Both the position numbers and the translations under genes were made by a program. The notes beneath the pieces were generated by a model, which was given only the letters and a program-made list of their open reading frames with translations, was not told the DNA's origin and did not search any database. From contig JAEWYO010000028.1 of NCBI GenBank assembly GCA_023395595.1, forward strand, positions 1 to 62,529: a stretch of 62,529 nt of DNA. Direction: 5' to 3'. The stretch is from Bacillota bacterium. GTDB lineage: Bacteria; Bacillota; Clostridia; Christensenellales; CAG-138. Positions 26,408-35,165 of this stretch are shown here, one piece after another. How positions within the stretch are numbered: position 1 is the first letter of the stretch; the number at the start of each line of letters is the position of its first letter.

Positions 26408-27052
26408 ATGCAACTAACATGGTACGGACACTCCTGCTTCCTGCTCACCAGCGAAAGCGGCTATTCCATTTTGACCGACCCGTGCGATTCGGACACGGGC
26501 TATGAACTGCACGATCTGGTTTGCGACGCCGTGACGATCAGCCATGAGCACCACGACCACAACTGCCTCGCCATCGTCGCAGGCAGCCCGGATGTTCTGC
26601 GCGCGCCGGGCGAATATCTGCCGGGCGGAATTCCCGTGACGGGATTTTCGAGTTATCACGACAATGCAAAGGGCGCAAACCGCGGCGAAAACATTGTGTT
26701 TCTCTATCAGGTTGACGGACTCAAGGTGCTGCATCTTGGCGATCTTGGGCATATGCTCTCCGACGATACCATCGCAAAAATCGGCGATGTCGATATTCTG
26801 CTGGCGCCCATCGGCGGTGTGTTCACCCTCAATGCCAAGGGCGCAACGGAGCTTGCCGACCGCCTGAACGCGAAGGTGCTGATTCCCATGCACTACAAAA
26901 CCCCCGCTCTGCACTTCGATATTGAGGGGCTTGAGCCGCTGCTTGCCGCAAACAAAAACCGTAGAGTGCACCATCTCAACGCGAACACCGCGTCGCTCAC
27001 GCACGAAACCCTCGGTGATCGTCGGCTGTTGATCCTCGACTACAAGCGCTAA
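26408..27052 (+). CDS. UPF0173 metal-dependent hydrolase (metallo-beta-lactamase fold)
   Basis: A 214-residue hydrolase of the UPF0173 family with unknown substrate. The metal site is HEHHDHN (about residues 46-52), with upstream YGHSCFLLTSESGYSILTDP. Further ligands lie in HLGDLGHML (about 113-121) and PMHYKT (about 161-166). It may be an RNA or lactone hydrolase, but this is not shown. AAGGAG precedes the ATG. A terminator follows at 27094. Confidence 0.92.
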   Translation: MQLTWYGHSCFLLTSESGYSILTDPCDSDTGYELHDLVCDAVTISHEHHDHNCLAIVAGSPDVLRAPGEYLPGGIPVTGFSSYHDNAKGANRGENIVFLYQVDGLKVLHLGDLGHMLSDDTIAKIGDVDILLAPIGGVFTLNAKGATELADRLNAKVLIPMHYKTPALHFDIEGLEPLLAANKNRRVHHLNANTASLTHETLGDRRLLILDYKR

Positions 27053-27093
27053 AGCGCCGCGTTACCGCCGCGTTACATCCGCAATCATCGTTA

Positions 27094-27122
27094 TCCCGGG
27101 GGAGTTTCCTCCGGGATTTTTT
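27094..27122 (+). terminator. Terminator after the UPF0173 gene
   Basis: TCCCGGGGG pairs with CCTCCGGGA (one G-T pair) and is followed by seven T residues. Confidence 0.88.
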
Positions 27123-27225
27123 TGTTCGTTTTGCGGGCTTTTCCGAGGTATTCTTCTGTTCCCGCGCCGCAAAAGGCAGGCGCTGAATCCGAAACCGAAG
27201 TCAGGGCGTAACAAGAGTAAACGAT

Positions 27226-27347
27226 CTGTAAACTCGCAATATCTGGTTATGTCAAGTCTTGTTTGATACCAGATATGGTGCTATGCTGAACTTGCGCCTG
27301 AAACAGGCGTCTTGTCTTCTCCAAGGAGCAGTGCTGATTTTTTACAG
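27226..27347 (+). ncRNA. Candidate structured leader RNA upstream of nrdJ
   Basis: The 342-base gap 27053-27394 holds nested complementary segments. CTGTAAA (27226-27232) pairs with TTTACAG (27341-27347) as a closing stem. Inside it ATATCTGGT (27239-27247) pairs with ACCAGATAT (27268-27276), extended by TCAA/TTGA (27252-27255, 27263-27266). CGCCTG (27295-27300) pairs with CAGGCG (27304-27309). This would be a multibranch fold just ahead of a B12-dependent reductase gene. An nrdJ RNA motif has been described elsewhere, but I cannot test whether this belongs to it. Cobalamin riboswitch landmarks were not found. Confidence 0.45.
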
Positions 27348-27394
27348 CCAAACAATCAAATTTTGAGCGATTTTATAAAGGGTGGGATTTTCCT

Positions 27395-29728
27395 ATGGCA
27401 ATTGGTGGTATCAACGACAACGCGATGACGGTACTCGAAAAGCGGTATCTGGCTAAAAATGAACACGGCGAGGTTACGGAGGATGTCTCCGGTCTTTTTC
27501 TGCGCGTTGCGCGCGCAGTTGCGCAAGCAGACGCAAACTATGACCCCAATGCGGATTTGGAAGCGGTCACAAACGAGTTTTATGAACTCATGACCTCGTT
27601 GCGCTTCCTGCCGAATTCGCCGACGCTGATGAACGCAGGCCGTCCGCTTGGTCAGCTTTCCGCATGCTTTGTGTTGCCCGTTGGGGACAGCATGGAGGAT
27701 ATATTCGAGGCGGTGAAGAACGCGGCGCTGATCCACAAGTCCGGTGGCGGAACGGGATTTTCGTTCTCGCGCCTGCGGCAAAAGGGCGCAACCGTCCGCT
27801 CCACAGGTGGAGTAGCGAGCGGGCCTGTGAGCTTTATGCGCGTGTTCAACGTCGCAACCGAGGCAGTCAAGCAGGGCGGCACGCGGCGCGGCGCGAATAT
27901 GGGCATCCTACGCGTGGATCATCCGGACATTCTGGAGTTCATCCGCTGCAAGAGCGATACATCCGACATCAACAACTTCAACATCTCCGTCGGCTTGACG
28001 GAGGCGTTTATGCGCGCCGTCGAAACGGGTGAGGACTATGACCTCATCGACCCGAAGACGAAGCACAGCGTTGCAAAGCTCAGCGCCCGCGCGCTGTTTG
28101 AGGAAATCGTAGACGCGGCATGGGCCACAGGAGAACCGGGCATCGTGTTCCTCGACCGGCTCAACCGGGACAACGTCGTTCCTTCGGTCGGCGAAATCGA
28201 GAGCACGAATCCCTGCGGCGAGCAGCCGCTGCTGCCCTATGAAAGCTGCAACCTTGGCTCCATCGACCTTGTCGCGTTGATCAAAACCGAAGACGGCGTG
28301 GCAAAGCTGGATTTTGACCTGCTCAAAGCCACCGTTGAAGAGGCAGTTCACTTCCTCGACAACGTCATCGATGTAAACAACTATCCGCTCTCCCGTATCG
28401 GGGAGATGACCAAGAGCACCCGTAAGATCGGCCTTGGCGTGATGGGCTTTGCCGATGCGCTGCTTGCGCTCGGTATCCCCTATAACTCCAACGAAGGCGT
28501 CGCCTTTGCTGAACGCGTGATGTCGTTTATTCAGGCGACGGGACACAACGCAAGCCGCGCGCTGGCGAAGACGCGCGGCGCTTTCCCGCTCTTTGGCGAG
28601 AGCACGCTCAAGGACGGCGAACCCATCCGCAACGCAACGGTGACCACCATCGCGCCGACGGGCACACTTTCGATCATCGCAGGCTGTTCCTCCGGCGTGG
28701 AACCTGTGTTTGGCTATGTCTATATTCGAAACGTAATGGATGGCACGCAGATGGTTGAAGTCAACCCGCTGCTGATGGAAAAGCTCCGCTCACTGGGGCT
28801 CGATAGCGAGGAGATGTTTCAGCGCATCGCGTCTGAGGGAACGATTGCGCACATCGCGGAGATTCCCGAAGAAGTGCGAAAGGTGTTTGTCTGCGCGCAC
28901 GATATCTCGCCGGAAGCACACATCCGCATGCAGGCGGCGTTCCAGCGGCACACGGACAACGCGGTCTCCAAGACGGTCAACTTCCCCAACTCCGCCACGC
29001 GAGAGGATGTCCACGCCGTGTATCTGATGGCATTCCGCGAAGGACTCAAGGGTGTGACCATCTATCGTGACGGCAGCCGCACGGGACAGGTGCTCAACAT
29101 CGGCAAAGTCAATGACAGCAAAACAGACTCCGGCAAGCCGGAACTCGACGCGCCGCTGCCGGAGAACTACGGCAAGATCGAGCCGCGTCCGCGCCCGCTC
29201 GTCACCCGCGGCTTTACGGAGAAGATGAACATCGGCTGCGGCACGCTGTATGTTACCGTTAACTACGACGAAAACGGCATCTGCGAGGTGTTCACCAGCA
29301 CCGGCAGAGCGGGCGGTTGCCCGAGTCAGAGCGAAGCCACAGCAAGGCTCGCGTCCATCGCGCTGAGAAGCGGCATCTCCATGAGTGAAGTGTATGATCA
29401 GCTCAAGGGCATCCGCTGTCCCTCCACCATCCGGCAAAAGAACATGAGCTGCACCTCCTGCCCGGACGCGATCGCCCGTGTGCTACTTAAGGTCAGCAAG
29501 TATATCGATAGCGGCGCGGACTATACCACGCCGGATGCGCAGGCAAAGACGCTTACGCCGCAACCAGCGCCCGCACCGCAGAGCAGCGCGCCGTTTGTTC
29601 CGGCGGACGCTGTCGAGGTGCCCGCAAACGCCGCCGAGGTGCATATCTGTCCGGAGTGCGGCGGCAAGGTGGAGCATGAAGGCGGCTGCGTGATCTGCCG
29701 CGCGTGCGGATTCAGCAAGTGCGGCTGA
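27395..29728 (+). CDS. nrdJ: Vitamin B12-dependent (class II) ribonucleoside-diphosphate reductase
   Basis: Reduces ribonucleotides to deoxyribonucleotides using adenosylcobalamin to make the thiyl radical. The ten-stranded barrel is seen from LSACFVLPVGDSMEDIF (first redox Cys about residue 90), through the radical Cys in NPCGEQPLLPYESCNLG (about 271), to the phosphate-binding region NATVTTIAPTGTLSI. The C-terminus (about residues 740-777) has a zinc-ribbon-like CPECGG...CRACGFSKCG segment. Length 777 fits the class II type of Clostridia. GGGTGGG lies upstream of the ATG. A structured leader precedes it. Confidence 0.95.
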   Translation: MAIGGINDNAMTVLEKRYLAKNEHGEVTEDVSGLFLRVARAVAQADANYDPNADLEAVTNEFYELMTSLRFLPNSPTLMNAGRPLGQLSACFVLPVGDSMEDIFEAVKNAALIHKSGGGTGFSFSRLRQKGATVRSTGGVASGPVSFMRVFNVATEAVKQGGTRRGANMGILRVDHPDILEFIRCKSDTSDINNFNISVGLTEAFMRAVETGEDYDLIDPKTKHSVAKLSARALFEEIVDAAWATGEPGIVFLDRLNRDNVVPSVGEIESTNPCGEQPLLPYESCNLGSIDLVALIKTEDGVAKLDFDLLKATVEEAVHFLDNVIDVNNYPLSRIGEMTKSTRKIGLGVMGFADALLALGIPYNSNEGVAFAERVMSFIQATGHNASRALAKTRGAFPLFGESTLKDGEPIRNATVTTIAPTGTLSIIAGCSSGVEPVFGYVYIRNVMDGTQMVEVNPLLMEKLRSLGLDSEEMFQRIASEGTIAHIAEIPEEVRKVFVCAHDISPEAHIRMQAAFQRHTDNAVSKTVNFPNSATREDVHAVYLMAFREGLKGVTIYRDGSRTGQVLNIGKVNDSKTDSGKPELDAPLPENYGKIEPRPRPLVTRGFTEKMNIGCGTLYVTVNYDENGICEVFTSTGRAGGCPSQSEATARLASIALRSGISMSEVYDQLKGIRCPSTIRQKNMSCTSCPDAIARVLLKVSKYIDSGADYTTPDAQAKTLTPQPAPAPQSSAPFVPADAVEVPANAAEVHICPECGGKVEHEGGCVICRACGFSKCG

Positions 29729-29789
29729 GCCCTGACAAACAACGCAATCATCACGATTTTTCTCACATGGGGATGGGAGGAAAACCGAA

Positions 29790-30893
29790 ATGCGGACATT
29801 GATCCTGACTGGTCCAGAAAGCGAGGCGCAGCAGGTTGTTGTACGTGCGCTGAAGCAGGCGTTTACTGCGCGCGGGGACACGAGCCTTGCCCTCAGCGCG
29901 CGCGTGCTGCTGGGGCAGCATCCGCCGCTCTCTTACCTGATAGCGCTGGAAGAGGAGGCGTTGAAAAGCCCGCGCGGGTTTGCATTCCTCACCGCTGGAA
30001 AAACGTTTCTGCGCGAAGGCAAGCGAAAATCCACCGTCTATGCGGTCAACGCGCGTTATGCGGAGCATCTGGAGACGCTGCTGCGCGAAGGTGAGTTTGA
30101 CGCGGTCTTGTGCCTGCATCGCTACCCCGCCGAGGCGGTGAGCCATATTCGCAAGACGCTCGCGTTCTCCGCGCGCTGTTGTTATCTCTCCTGCGACTAT
30201 GCCGTCGTTCCCTTTCTGGAAGAAACGCGGCTCGATCACTATTTTACCGTACATGGTAGCTTCACAGTGACATACGAAGCACGCGGCATCGCGGGAAAAA
30301 AGATCGTCCCTACAGGCATTCCCGTGCCTGCCGACTGGTTCTGCACGGAGGAGCGGACGGATGCGCGCGCGATTCTCAACCTGCCACAAGGAATGCCCTG
30401 CTTCTATATTCCCGCAGCGGATGACCCGGAGGCGGCTACCGTCGCGCTGCTCTCCCGCATCCGCGGAGAAAACGGGCGTGTCTGCGTGGTTTCGCCCGAT
30501 GGCGCGCCGCCGAAAAGCCCGTTCGTCGCGCGCTTTTCCGGCGATATCCGCGTGATCGTGCTTTCGCCGGAGGATTCTCACGCGCTCTATTGCGCAGCAT
30601 GCGACGTGATGCTCTGCTCGCCCTCCGGCGCGCGCAGTGCAGGAGCGGCACTCTCCGGTATCCCGCTGGTGCATCTACCGACAGCCGATCCCTTTGAGAC
30701 GCAAACCGCGCACTTCTTCGAGTCGCACGGCATGAGCCTCCATGCTGACAGCTATGACAAGGCGGCCTCCCTCGCTCTCGCCCTCGCAAAAGACAGCGAG
30801 GCGCGGCAGCGCATGCGCGAGAACCAACAGCGCGAGAGCATGAAAGACGGCGCACAGCGCGTTGTGCGGTTTCTGCACGAAGGGCGGTTGTGA
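29790..30893 (+). CDS. MGDG synthase-like glycosyltransferase
   Basis: A 367-residue protein resembling the MGDG synthase/UgtP group of GT28-like glycosyltransferases, which add sugars to diacylglycerol at the membrane. The N-terminal half has LILTGPESEAQQVVVRALKQAF and the YFTVHGSFTVTYEARGIAGKKIVPTGIPV segment (about residues 150-178), typical of that family. The C-terminal nucleotide-sugar side (CSPSGARSAGAALSGIPLVHLP) is divergent. GGGAGG lies nine bases before the ATG. It follows nrdJ by 61 bases. Lipid glycosylation is an inference. Confidence 0.75.
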   Translation: MRTLILTGPESEAQQVVVRALKQAFTARGDTSLALSARVLLGQHPPLSYLIALEEEALKSPRGFAFLTAGKTFLREGKRKSTVYAVNARYAEHLETLLREGEFDAVLCLHRYPAEAVSHIRKTLAFSARCCYLSCDYAVVPFLEETRLDHYFTVHGSFTVTYEARGIAGKKIVPTGIPVPADWFCTEERTDARAILNLPQGMPCFYIPAADDPEAATVALLSRIRGENGRVCVVSPDGAPPKSPFVARFSGDIRVIVLSPEDSHALYCAACDVMLCSPSGARSAGAALSGIPLVHLPTADPFETQTAHFFESHGMSLHADSYDKAASLALALAKDSEARQRMRENQQRESMKDGAQRVVRFLHEGRL

Positions 30894-31035
30894 GCGCGTC
30901 GATTTCATCCGACAACTTTTACTCTTATTCTCGCATTTTTTGATTTGATCACTCGTAAAAAAACAATTTTCTGCTATACTGGTGTCAATCGCGCATCCGC
31001 GCGGCTGGCACTTTTTTCTGTAAGGACGGCACGCA

Positions 31036-31743
31036 ATGAAGCAAACCCTCCGCCGTGAACTCACCAACATCGTGTTTATCGTGTTGATCGTCGCCTCCGC
31101 TGTGGTGATCTATCTGCTTTCCCGCGCGGAAACCGGCGGGCAGGAAACAACCTCAGCACCGGATGCCACCAATTTTCAAAACACACAAACCGAACCCCGA
31201 CAGACCGATCTAGGCGGAACGCCCGCACCCACGAGCACAGCCGAAGCGGCATCCTCCTCGCGCGGCGTACCAGAGGCAGTTTTTCAGACGCATTTGGCAA
31301 CGAGCAAACTTTTTTCTGCCAAGCAAAAAGGGAAAAAAAAGCAATATGAGATCACATACGGCGAGAAGGAAACCATCAACGCCAGCATGAGCTATCAGCT
31401 CGAAAATGGCTGCATCGCCTCGCTGGAGTTCACGTTTGCGCTGCCGTATCAGCCGGACAGCAAGAGCAAAACCGAAATCGATGCTCGACTTCGTGAGATT
31501 GCAGAGGAGAAATCGCGCGTGTTGACTGACGCAGTCGGCGATCTGTTGGGAGATCTGCTGCCCGCGGCGGACGCGAAGGACGAGTTGCAGGATTCGTTTG
31601 TGCGCTATTGGGCAGAGCAGGTGATGCTGCTTAAAAAAGCGGGGGACGATTTTAAGGACACGCAAGGCGGCTATCGCTTCCTCGCCTACCAACGCGAAGG
31701 AGATGTCTTTCCGGAGCTGGTCTGCGTGCTGTATCTCTCCTAA
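31036..31743 (+). CDS. Membrane-anchored extracytoplasmic protein, unknown
   Basis: A 235-residue protein with one N-terminal membrane helix (about residues 10-28), a threonine/serine-rich linker (about 30-75) and a soluble domain (about 80-235). That domain opens with VFQTHLATSKLFSAKQKGKKKQYEITYGEKE. The domain is not recognised; the SYQLENGCIASLEFTF strand pattern suggests a beta-rich fold. AAGGA precedes the ATG. An extended -10 box (TGCTATACT, 30972-30980) lies 56 bases upstream. It has its own terminator. Confidence 0.7.
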   Translation: MKQTLRRELTNIVFIVLIVASAVVIYLLSRAETGGQETTSAPDATNFQNTQTEPRQTDLGGTPAPTSTAEAASSSRGVPEAVFQTHLATSKLFSAKQKGKKKQYEITYGEKETINASMSYQLENGCIASLEFTFALPYQPDSKSKTEIDARLREIAEEKSRVLTDAVGDLLGDLLPAADAKDELQDSFVRYWAEQVMLLKKAGDDFKDTQGGYRFLAYQREGDVFPELVCVLYLS

Positions 31744-31777
31744 CGCACAGATTCTCGCATTCCAACGAACACAAAAC

Positions 31778-31809
31778 AAAGCGCACTCTTAGCGGAGCGC
31801 GCTTTTGTT
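31778..31809. terminator. Bidirectional terminator between converging genes
   Basis: AAAGCGC (31778-31784) and GCGCTTT (31799-31805) pair, with T-rich flanks. It ends both the gene at 31036 and the vor operon. Confidence 0.75.
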
Positions 31810-31841
31810 TGTCTCATTCCAATCTTTATAGAGGCATTTGA

Positions 31842-32390
31842 TTACGAAGCCGCCTTCAGAATGCAAGCCGCGCCCTGCCGGAGCGCCTCTTTGTTGAGCG
31901 CGACGAGGTTCGCTTTTGCGCCCGTGAAGAGGTGCGAGAGCATCTGCTCCACCGTCTTGGGGTGCAGGCATTGCGTGACCTCAATGTAGGCACCGAGCAT
32001 GACCATGTTTGCCGCGCGCGGATTGCCAAGCTCCTGCGCAATGTCCAGGCACGGCACATAAAACGCCGTGATGTCGCGCCGCAAAGCCGGAATTTCGATG
32101 ATGCTGCTGTTGACAAACGCAAACCCGCCGCTCTTAAGCTGCGGCTCAAAGCGCAGAAGCGAAGGCTTGTTCATCACGATAATCTCGGTGGGTTCGAGTA
32201 CGATCGGGGAGATGATCGGTTCGCTGCTGAGCATGACGGAGCAGTTCGCGGTGCCGCCGCGTACCTCCGGCCCGTAGCTCGGCAGCCAGTTCACGCTCAA
32301 GCCCTCCTGCATGCCTGCCTCCGCGAGCATCTTGCCCATCGCCATAATGCCCTGTCCGCCAAATCCTGAAAGGATGATTTCGTGCGTCAT
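31842..32390 (-). CDS. 2-oxoacid:ferredoxin oxidoreductase, gamma subunit
   Basis: Gamma subunit of a VOR/KOR-type enzyme that oxidises 2-oxoacids to acyl-CoA with ferredoxin as acceptor. The family start IILSGFGGQGIMAMGKMLAEA (residues 4-24) and the SYGPEVRGGTANCSVMLS segment (about 37-54) are clear. Length 182 is usual. The ATG overlaps the beta subunit stop by four bases, with AAAGGAGG upstream. It is the last gene of the operon buk-ATPase-ferredoxin-alpha-beta-gamma. Confidence 0.93.
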   Translation of the reverse strand: MTHEIILSGFGGQGIMAMGKMLAEAGMQEGLSVNWLPSYGPEVRGGTANCSVMLSSEPIISPIVLEPTEIIVMNKPSLLRFEPQLKSGGFAFVNSSIIEIPALRRDITAFYVPCLDIAQELGNPRAANMVMLGAYIEVTQCLHPKTVEQMLSHLFTGAKANLVALNKEALRQGAACILKAAS

Positions 32391-33145
32391 CGTGCTTCCT
32401 CCTTTTGTTCCGCTCTGTCTGCAAAAACGCCCAATGGAAAATACGGCACAAGGTTCTCCTTGAGCCACCCCGTCGCTTCCACGGGGGTAAGCCCCCAGTT
32501 GGTCGGGCACGTGGAGAGCAGCTCCACAATCGTAAAGCCCGCGCCGGCTAGTTGCAGCTCAAACGCCTTTTTGATCGCGCGCTTGACTTTCACGATGCTT
32601 GCGGGGTCTGCCACCATCACGCGCTCGGCATAGGCGCAGCCGTCGATGGTTGCGAGCATCTCCGCCATGCGAATCGGCGAACCGTGCTGCTCCCTGTTTC
32701 TTCCCGATGGCGCGGTGGTCGCTTTTTGCCCCAGCAGGGTCGTCGGCGCCATCTGTCCGCCCGTCATGCCATAGATTGCGTTGTTGACAAAGATTGCGGT
32801 GATCTTCTCCCCGCGCATCGCCGCGTGGACAATCTCCGCCGTGCCGATGGCGGCGAGGTCGCCGTCGCCTTGATAGGTGAACACCGCGCAGTCGGGATGC
32901 ACGCGCTTGATGCCGGTTGCAACCGCGGGCGCGCGCCCGTGCGCCGCCTGCTGCATGTCGCAGGCAAAATAGTTGTACGCAAACGCGGAGCAGCCAACGG
33001 AAGCCACACCGATGGTCGAGCCGATGATATCCAACTCTTCCAGTACCTCGGCAACCAGTTTATGCACGACGCCGTGCGTGCAGCCGGGGCAAAAATGCTG
33101 TTCCGCGTCGGTCAGCCCTTTGGAGCGTTGATAGACGATTGCCAT
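32387..33145 (-). CDS. 2-oxoacid:ferredoxin oxidoreductase, beta (TPP-binding) subunit
   Basis: Carries thiamine diphosphate. The N-terminus has HFCPGCTHGVVHK (residues 17-29), the typical cysteine pair of the beta subunit. The TPP motif runs from GDGDLAAIG (about 93-101) to VNNAIYGMTGGQMAPTT (about 119-135). Length 252. It sits six bases downstream of the alpha subunit. Whether the substrate is a branched-chain 2-oxoacid or 2-oxoglutarate cannot be fixed from sequence alone. Confidence 0.93.
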   Translation of the reverse strand: MAIVYQRSKGLTDAEQHFCPGCTHGVVHKLVAEVLEELDIIGSTIGVASVGCSAFAYNYFACDMQQAAHGRAPAVATGIKRVHPDCAVFTYQGDGDLAAIGTAEIVHAAMRGEKITAIFVNNAIYGMTGGQMAPTTLLGQKATTAPSGRNREQHGSPIRMAEMLATIDGCAYAERVMVADPASIVKVKRAIKKAFELQLAGAGFTIVELLSTCPTNWGLTPVEATGWLKENLVPYFPLGVFADRAEQKEEAR

Positions 33146-33151
33146 AGCCGT

Positions 33152-34216
33152 TTACAATCCTTTCAGCGCGTCCTGCGCAGCCTGCATGAGCTCGGCTGGC
33201 GTGGGAAACGTTCCACCACCAGTGCCGAAAAAGGAGACGGGTTTGGTGCCGGAGAGCGAAATCTTCACGTCATCGATCATCTGCCCCATGCTCATCTCCG
33301 CGCACACGACCGCCTTCACGCTTCCGCGGTTGGCGCAGGCATAAAGCGCCTGTTCCGGATACGGCCAGAGGGTGATCGGGCGAAACACGCCTGCCTTCAC
33401 GCCAGTCTCGCGGAGTTTCAGCACCGCCGCCTGACAGATGCGTGCCGTCGTGCCATAGGCAACAAACAACACCTCTGCGTCGTCGGTCCTGTATTCTTCA
33501 TATTGAATCTCGTTTTGCGAAATCAAATCATGCTTTGTCTGAAGTTTTTGGTTGTGCTCGGTGCAATCCTTCGGGTCGATGAAGAGAGAATTGATGACGT
33601 TGTGCTCCCGCGCGTTCTTTGTGCCGCTGGTTGCCCAAGCTTTTTTCGGCAGCTTGCGCGGTTTCGGCTTTCTCCACTCCACCGCCTCCATCATCTGCCC
33701 GATCATACCGTCGGCAAGAATCAGCACGGGGATACGATAGAGGTCTGCGATGTCAAAGGCCTCCTGCGTGAGGTCGGTCATCTCCTGAATGGTCGCAGGA
33801 GCAAGCACCACGGTTCGATAGTCACCGTTGCCTCCGCCACGCGTGGCCTGAAAGTAGTCCGACTGTGCGGGCGCGATGCTACCCAGCCCCGGGCCGCCGC
33901 GCATCATGTTCACGATCACGACCGGCAGCTCCGCTCCGGCAATATATGTAATCCCTTCCTGCTTGAGGCTGATGCCCGGCGAGGAGGAGGACGTCATTAC
34001 CCTTGCGCCGCAGCCTGCCGCGCCATAGGTCATGTTGATCGCGGCAACTTCGCTCTCGGCTTGCACGAATACACCGCTATGCTCCGGCATGTGGCGGGCG
34101 AAATATTCGGGAATCTCGTTTTGCGGGGTGATCGGGTAGCCGAAGAAATAGCGGCAGCCCGCGCGAATTGCGGCCTCCGCCACCGCTTCGTTGCCCTTCC
34201 AGAGTTCCTTTGCCAT
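33152..34216 (-). CDS. 2-oxoacid:ferredoxin oxidoreductase, alpha subunit
   Basis: Large subunit of the VOR/KOR-type complex, 354 residues. The N-terminus shows KGNEAVAEAAIRAGCRYFFGYPITPQNEI (about residues 7-35), a signature of VorB/KorA-type chains, followed by QAESEVAAINMTYGAAGCGARVMTSSSSPGISL. The butyrate kinase gene upstream in the operon favours a 2-oxoisovalerate-type (branched-chain) role. That remains an inference. Confidence 0.93.
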   Translation of the reverse strand: MAKELWKGNEAVAEAAIRAGCRYFFGYPITPQNEIPEYFARHMPEHSGVFVQAESEVAAINMTYGAAGCGARVMTSSSSPGISLKQEGITYIAGAELPVVIVNMMRGGPGLGSIAPAQSDYFQATRGGGNGDYRTVVLAPATIQEMTDLTQEAFDIADLYRIPVLILADGMIGQMMEAVEWRKPKPRKLPKKAWATSGTKNAREHNVINSLFIDPKDCTEHNQKLQTKHDLISQNEIQYEEYRTDDAEVLFVAYGTTARICQAAVLKLRETGVKAGVFRPITLWPYPEQALYACANRGSVKAVVCAEMSMGQMIDDVKISLSGTKPVSFFGTGGGTFPTPAELMQAAQDALKGL

Positions 34217-34222
34217 GTACGC

Positions 34223-34432
34223 TCAGCCCCTTTCCACGGTGATCACGCTGTCCGGACACATCCGCGCGCAGCTTGCGCAGCCGGTGCATTCGTCCATGCG
34301 CTCCACCGTCGCGGGGTGGTATCCCTTTGCGTTCGTCGCCGCGCGCATTACGATGATGTGCCGCGGACAAACGGAAAGGCACAGTTCGCACCCCTTGCAG
34401 CATTCTTCTAAAAACGTGACTCGTCCAGCCAA
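34223..34432 (-). CDS. 4Fe-4S ferredoxin-like delta subunit
   Basis: A 69-residue protein with two 4Fe-4S cluster motifs: CCKGCELCLSVCP (about residues 11-23) and CTGCASCARMCP (about 49-60). It passes electrons from the oxoacid oxidoreductase to ferredoxin. I take the TTG at 34432 as start because GAGGTG lies seven bases upstream and the length fits the family. A longer TTG reading from 34489 overlaps the upstream gene. It ends six bases before the alpha subunit. Confidence 0.9.
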   Translation of the reverse strand: MAGRVTFLEECCKGCELCLSVCPRHIIVMRAATNAKGYHPATVERMDECTGCASCARMCPDSVITVERG

Positions 34433-34485
34433 TGGGATCACCTCGTATACTTTCTTGTTCGTGCGGGTAAACGCGCGATCTCCCG

Positions 34486-35142
34486 TCAAAACTCCCAGGG
34501 CTTCCTCATATAGAGCTGCATGGGAAACGCCTGTTCCTCCGGCAGGTTCAGCCTGCCCGAAAAGCGAGATTCAAACGCATGATAGATCACGGGAATCCCC
34601 GTGTGATTCGACAGTTCTTCAATCAACTCCGCGCCGCGCAGGATGTCCTGCGTCGTGGTCTCGTGATCCAGATGCGTGTTGTTGACCAAGCCTGTGGCGT
34701 TCAGCCGTGCGCTGTATTCAATCTGCCGCAAGTACGCTTCTGCCTTTTGCGGCGTGTTCGTCTCGGGGCGGTTGAAATTGACCACGCAGAGCAACTCATA
34801 CGGAACACATTTGATCTTTTGCGAAAAGCGGCCAAGCGTCTGCGCGCCGACCGCATCCCCGCCCGCATCGATGATGCCGCAAACACCGGGCTCAAAGAGC
34901 GCATACACCTCCGGGTTGATGGCGGGCAGGTCGGAATCCGCTCCCTTGGAGACAATCACGCGGATGTCCTGCTGCGTGAGTTCCTGTTTGCGTTCGCGGG
35001 AGCAAAAATAGGGGTTCACGATATCGAGGTCTGCGAGCGTCACCGCGTGCCCCTCCCGCGCGAGGCGGAAGGCAAGGTTCACGGCAAACTCGGTCTTGCC
35101 GCTGCCATAGTGCCCGGTGACGATGGTCAGATGATCGTTCAT
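34486..35142 (-). CDS. P-loop ATPase (ParA/MinD/CobQ-like) in the buk-vor operon
   Basis: A 218-residue nucleotide-binding protein. GHYGSGKTEFAVNLAFRLA (about residues 10-28) is the deviant Walker A motif, and LADLDIVNPYFCSRE (about 36-50) the switch region. The family is related to CobQ/MinD-type ATPases; its role beside oxoacid oxidoreductases is not known to me. It may help assemble or regulate the complex. The ATG at 35142 has GAGGAC upstream. It lies between buk and the ferredoxin gene in one operon. Confidence 0.82.
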   Translation of the reverse strand: MNDHLTIVTGHYGSGKTEFAVNLAFRLAREGHAVTLADLDIVNPYFCSRERKQELTQQDIRVIVSKGADSDLPAINPEVYALFEPGVCGIIDAGGDAVGAQTLGRFSQKIKCVPYELLCVVNFNRPETNTPQKAEAYLRQIEYSARLNATGLVNNTHLDHETTTQDILRGAELIEELSNHTGIPVIYHAFESRFSGRLNLPEEQAFPMQLYMRKPWEF

Positions 35143-35165
35143 TTCGTCCTCTTCCTGCGTTGCGA

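Noticed and set aside
27121..27394. Cobalamin riboswitch upstream of nrdJ
   Set aside because: I looked for the B12-box and the long conserved core and did not find them; only a different nested fold is visible.
32552..34411. A 619-codon plus-strand frame across the vor genes
   Set aside because: It crosses three well-identified minus-strand genes and has biased composition typical of a shadow frame.
34433..34489. Long TTG-started version of the ferredoxin
   Set aside because: It overlaps the ATPase stop with poor spacing to a ribosome binding site; the TTG at 34432 has GAGGTG and a family-like length.
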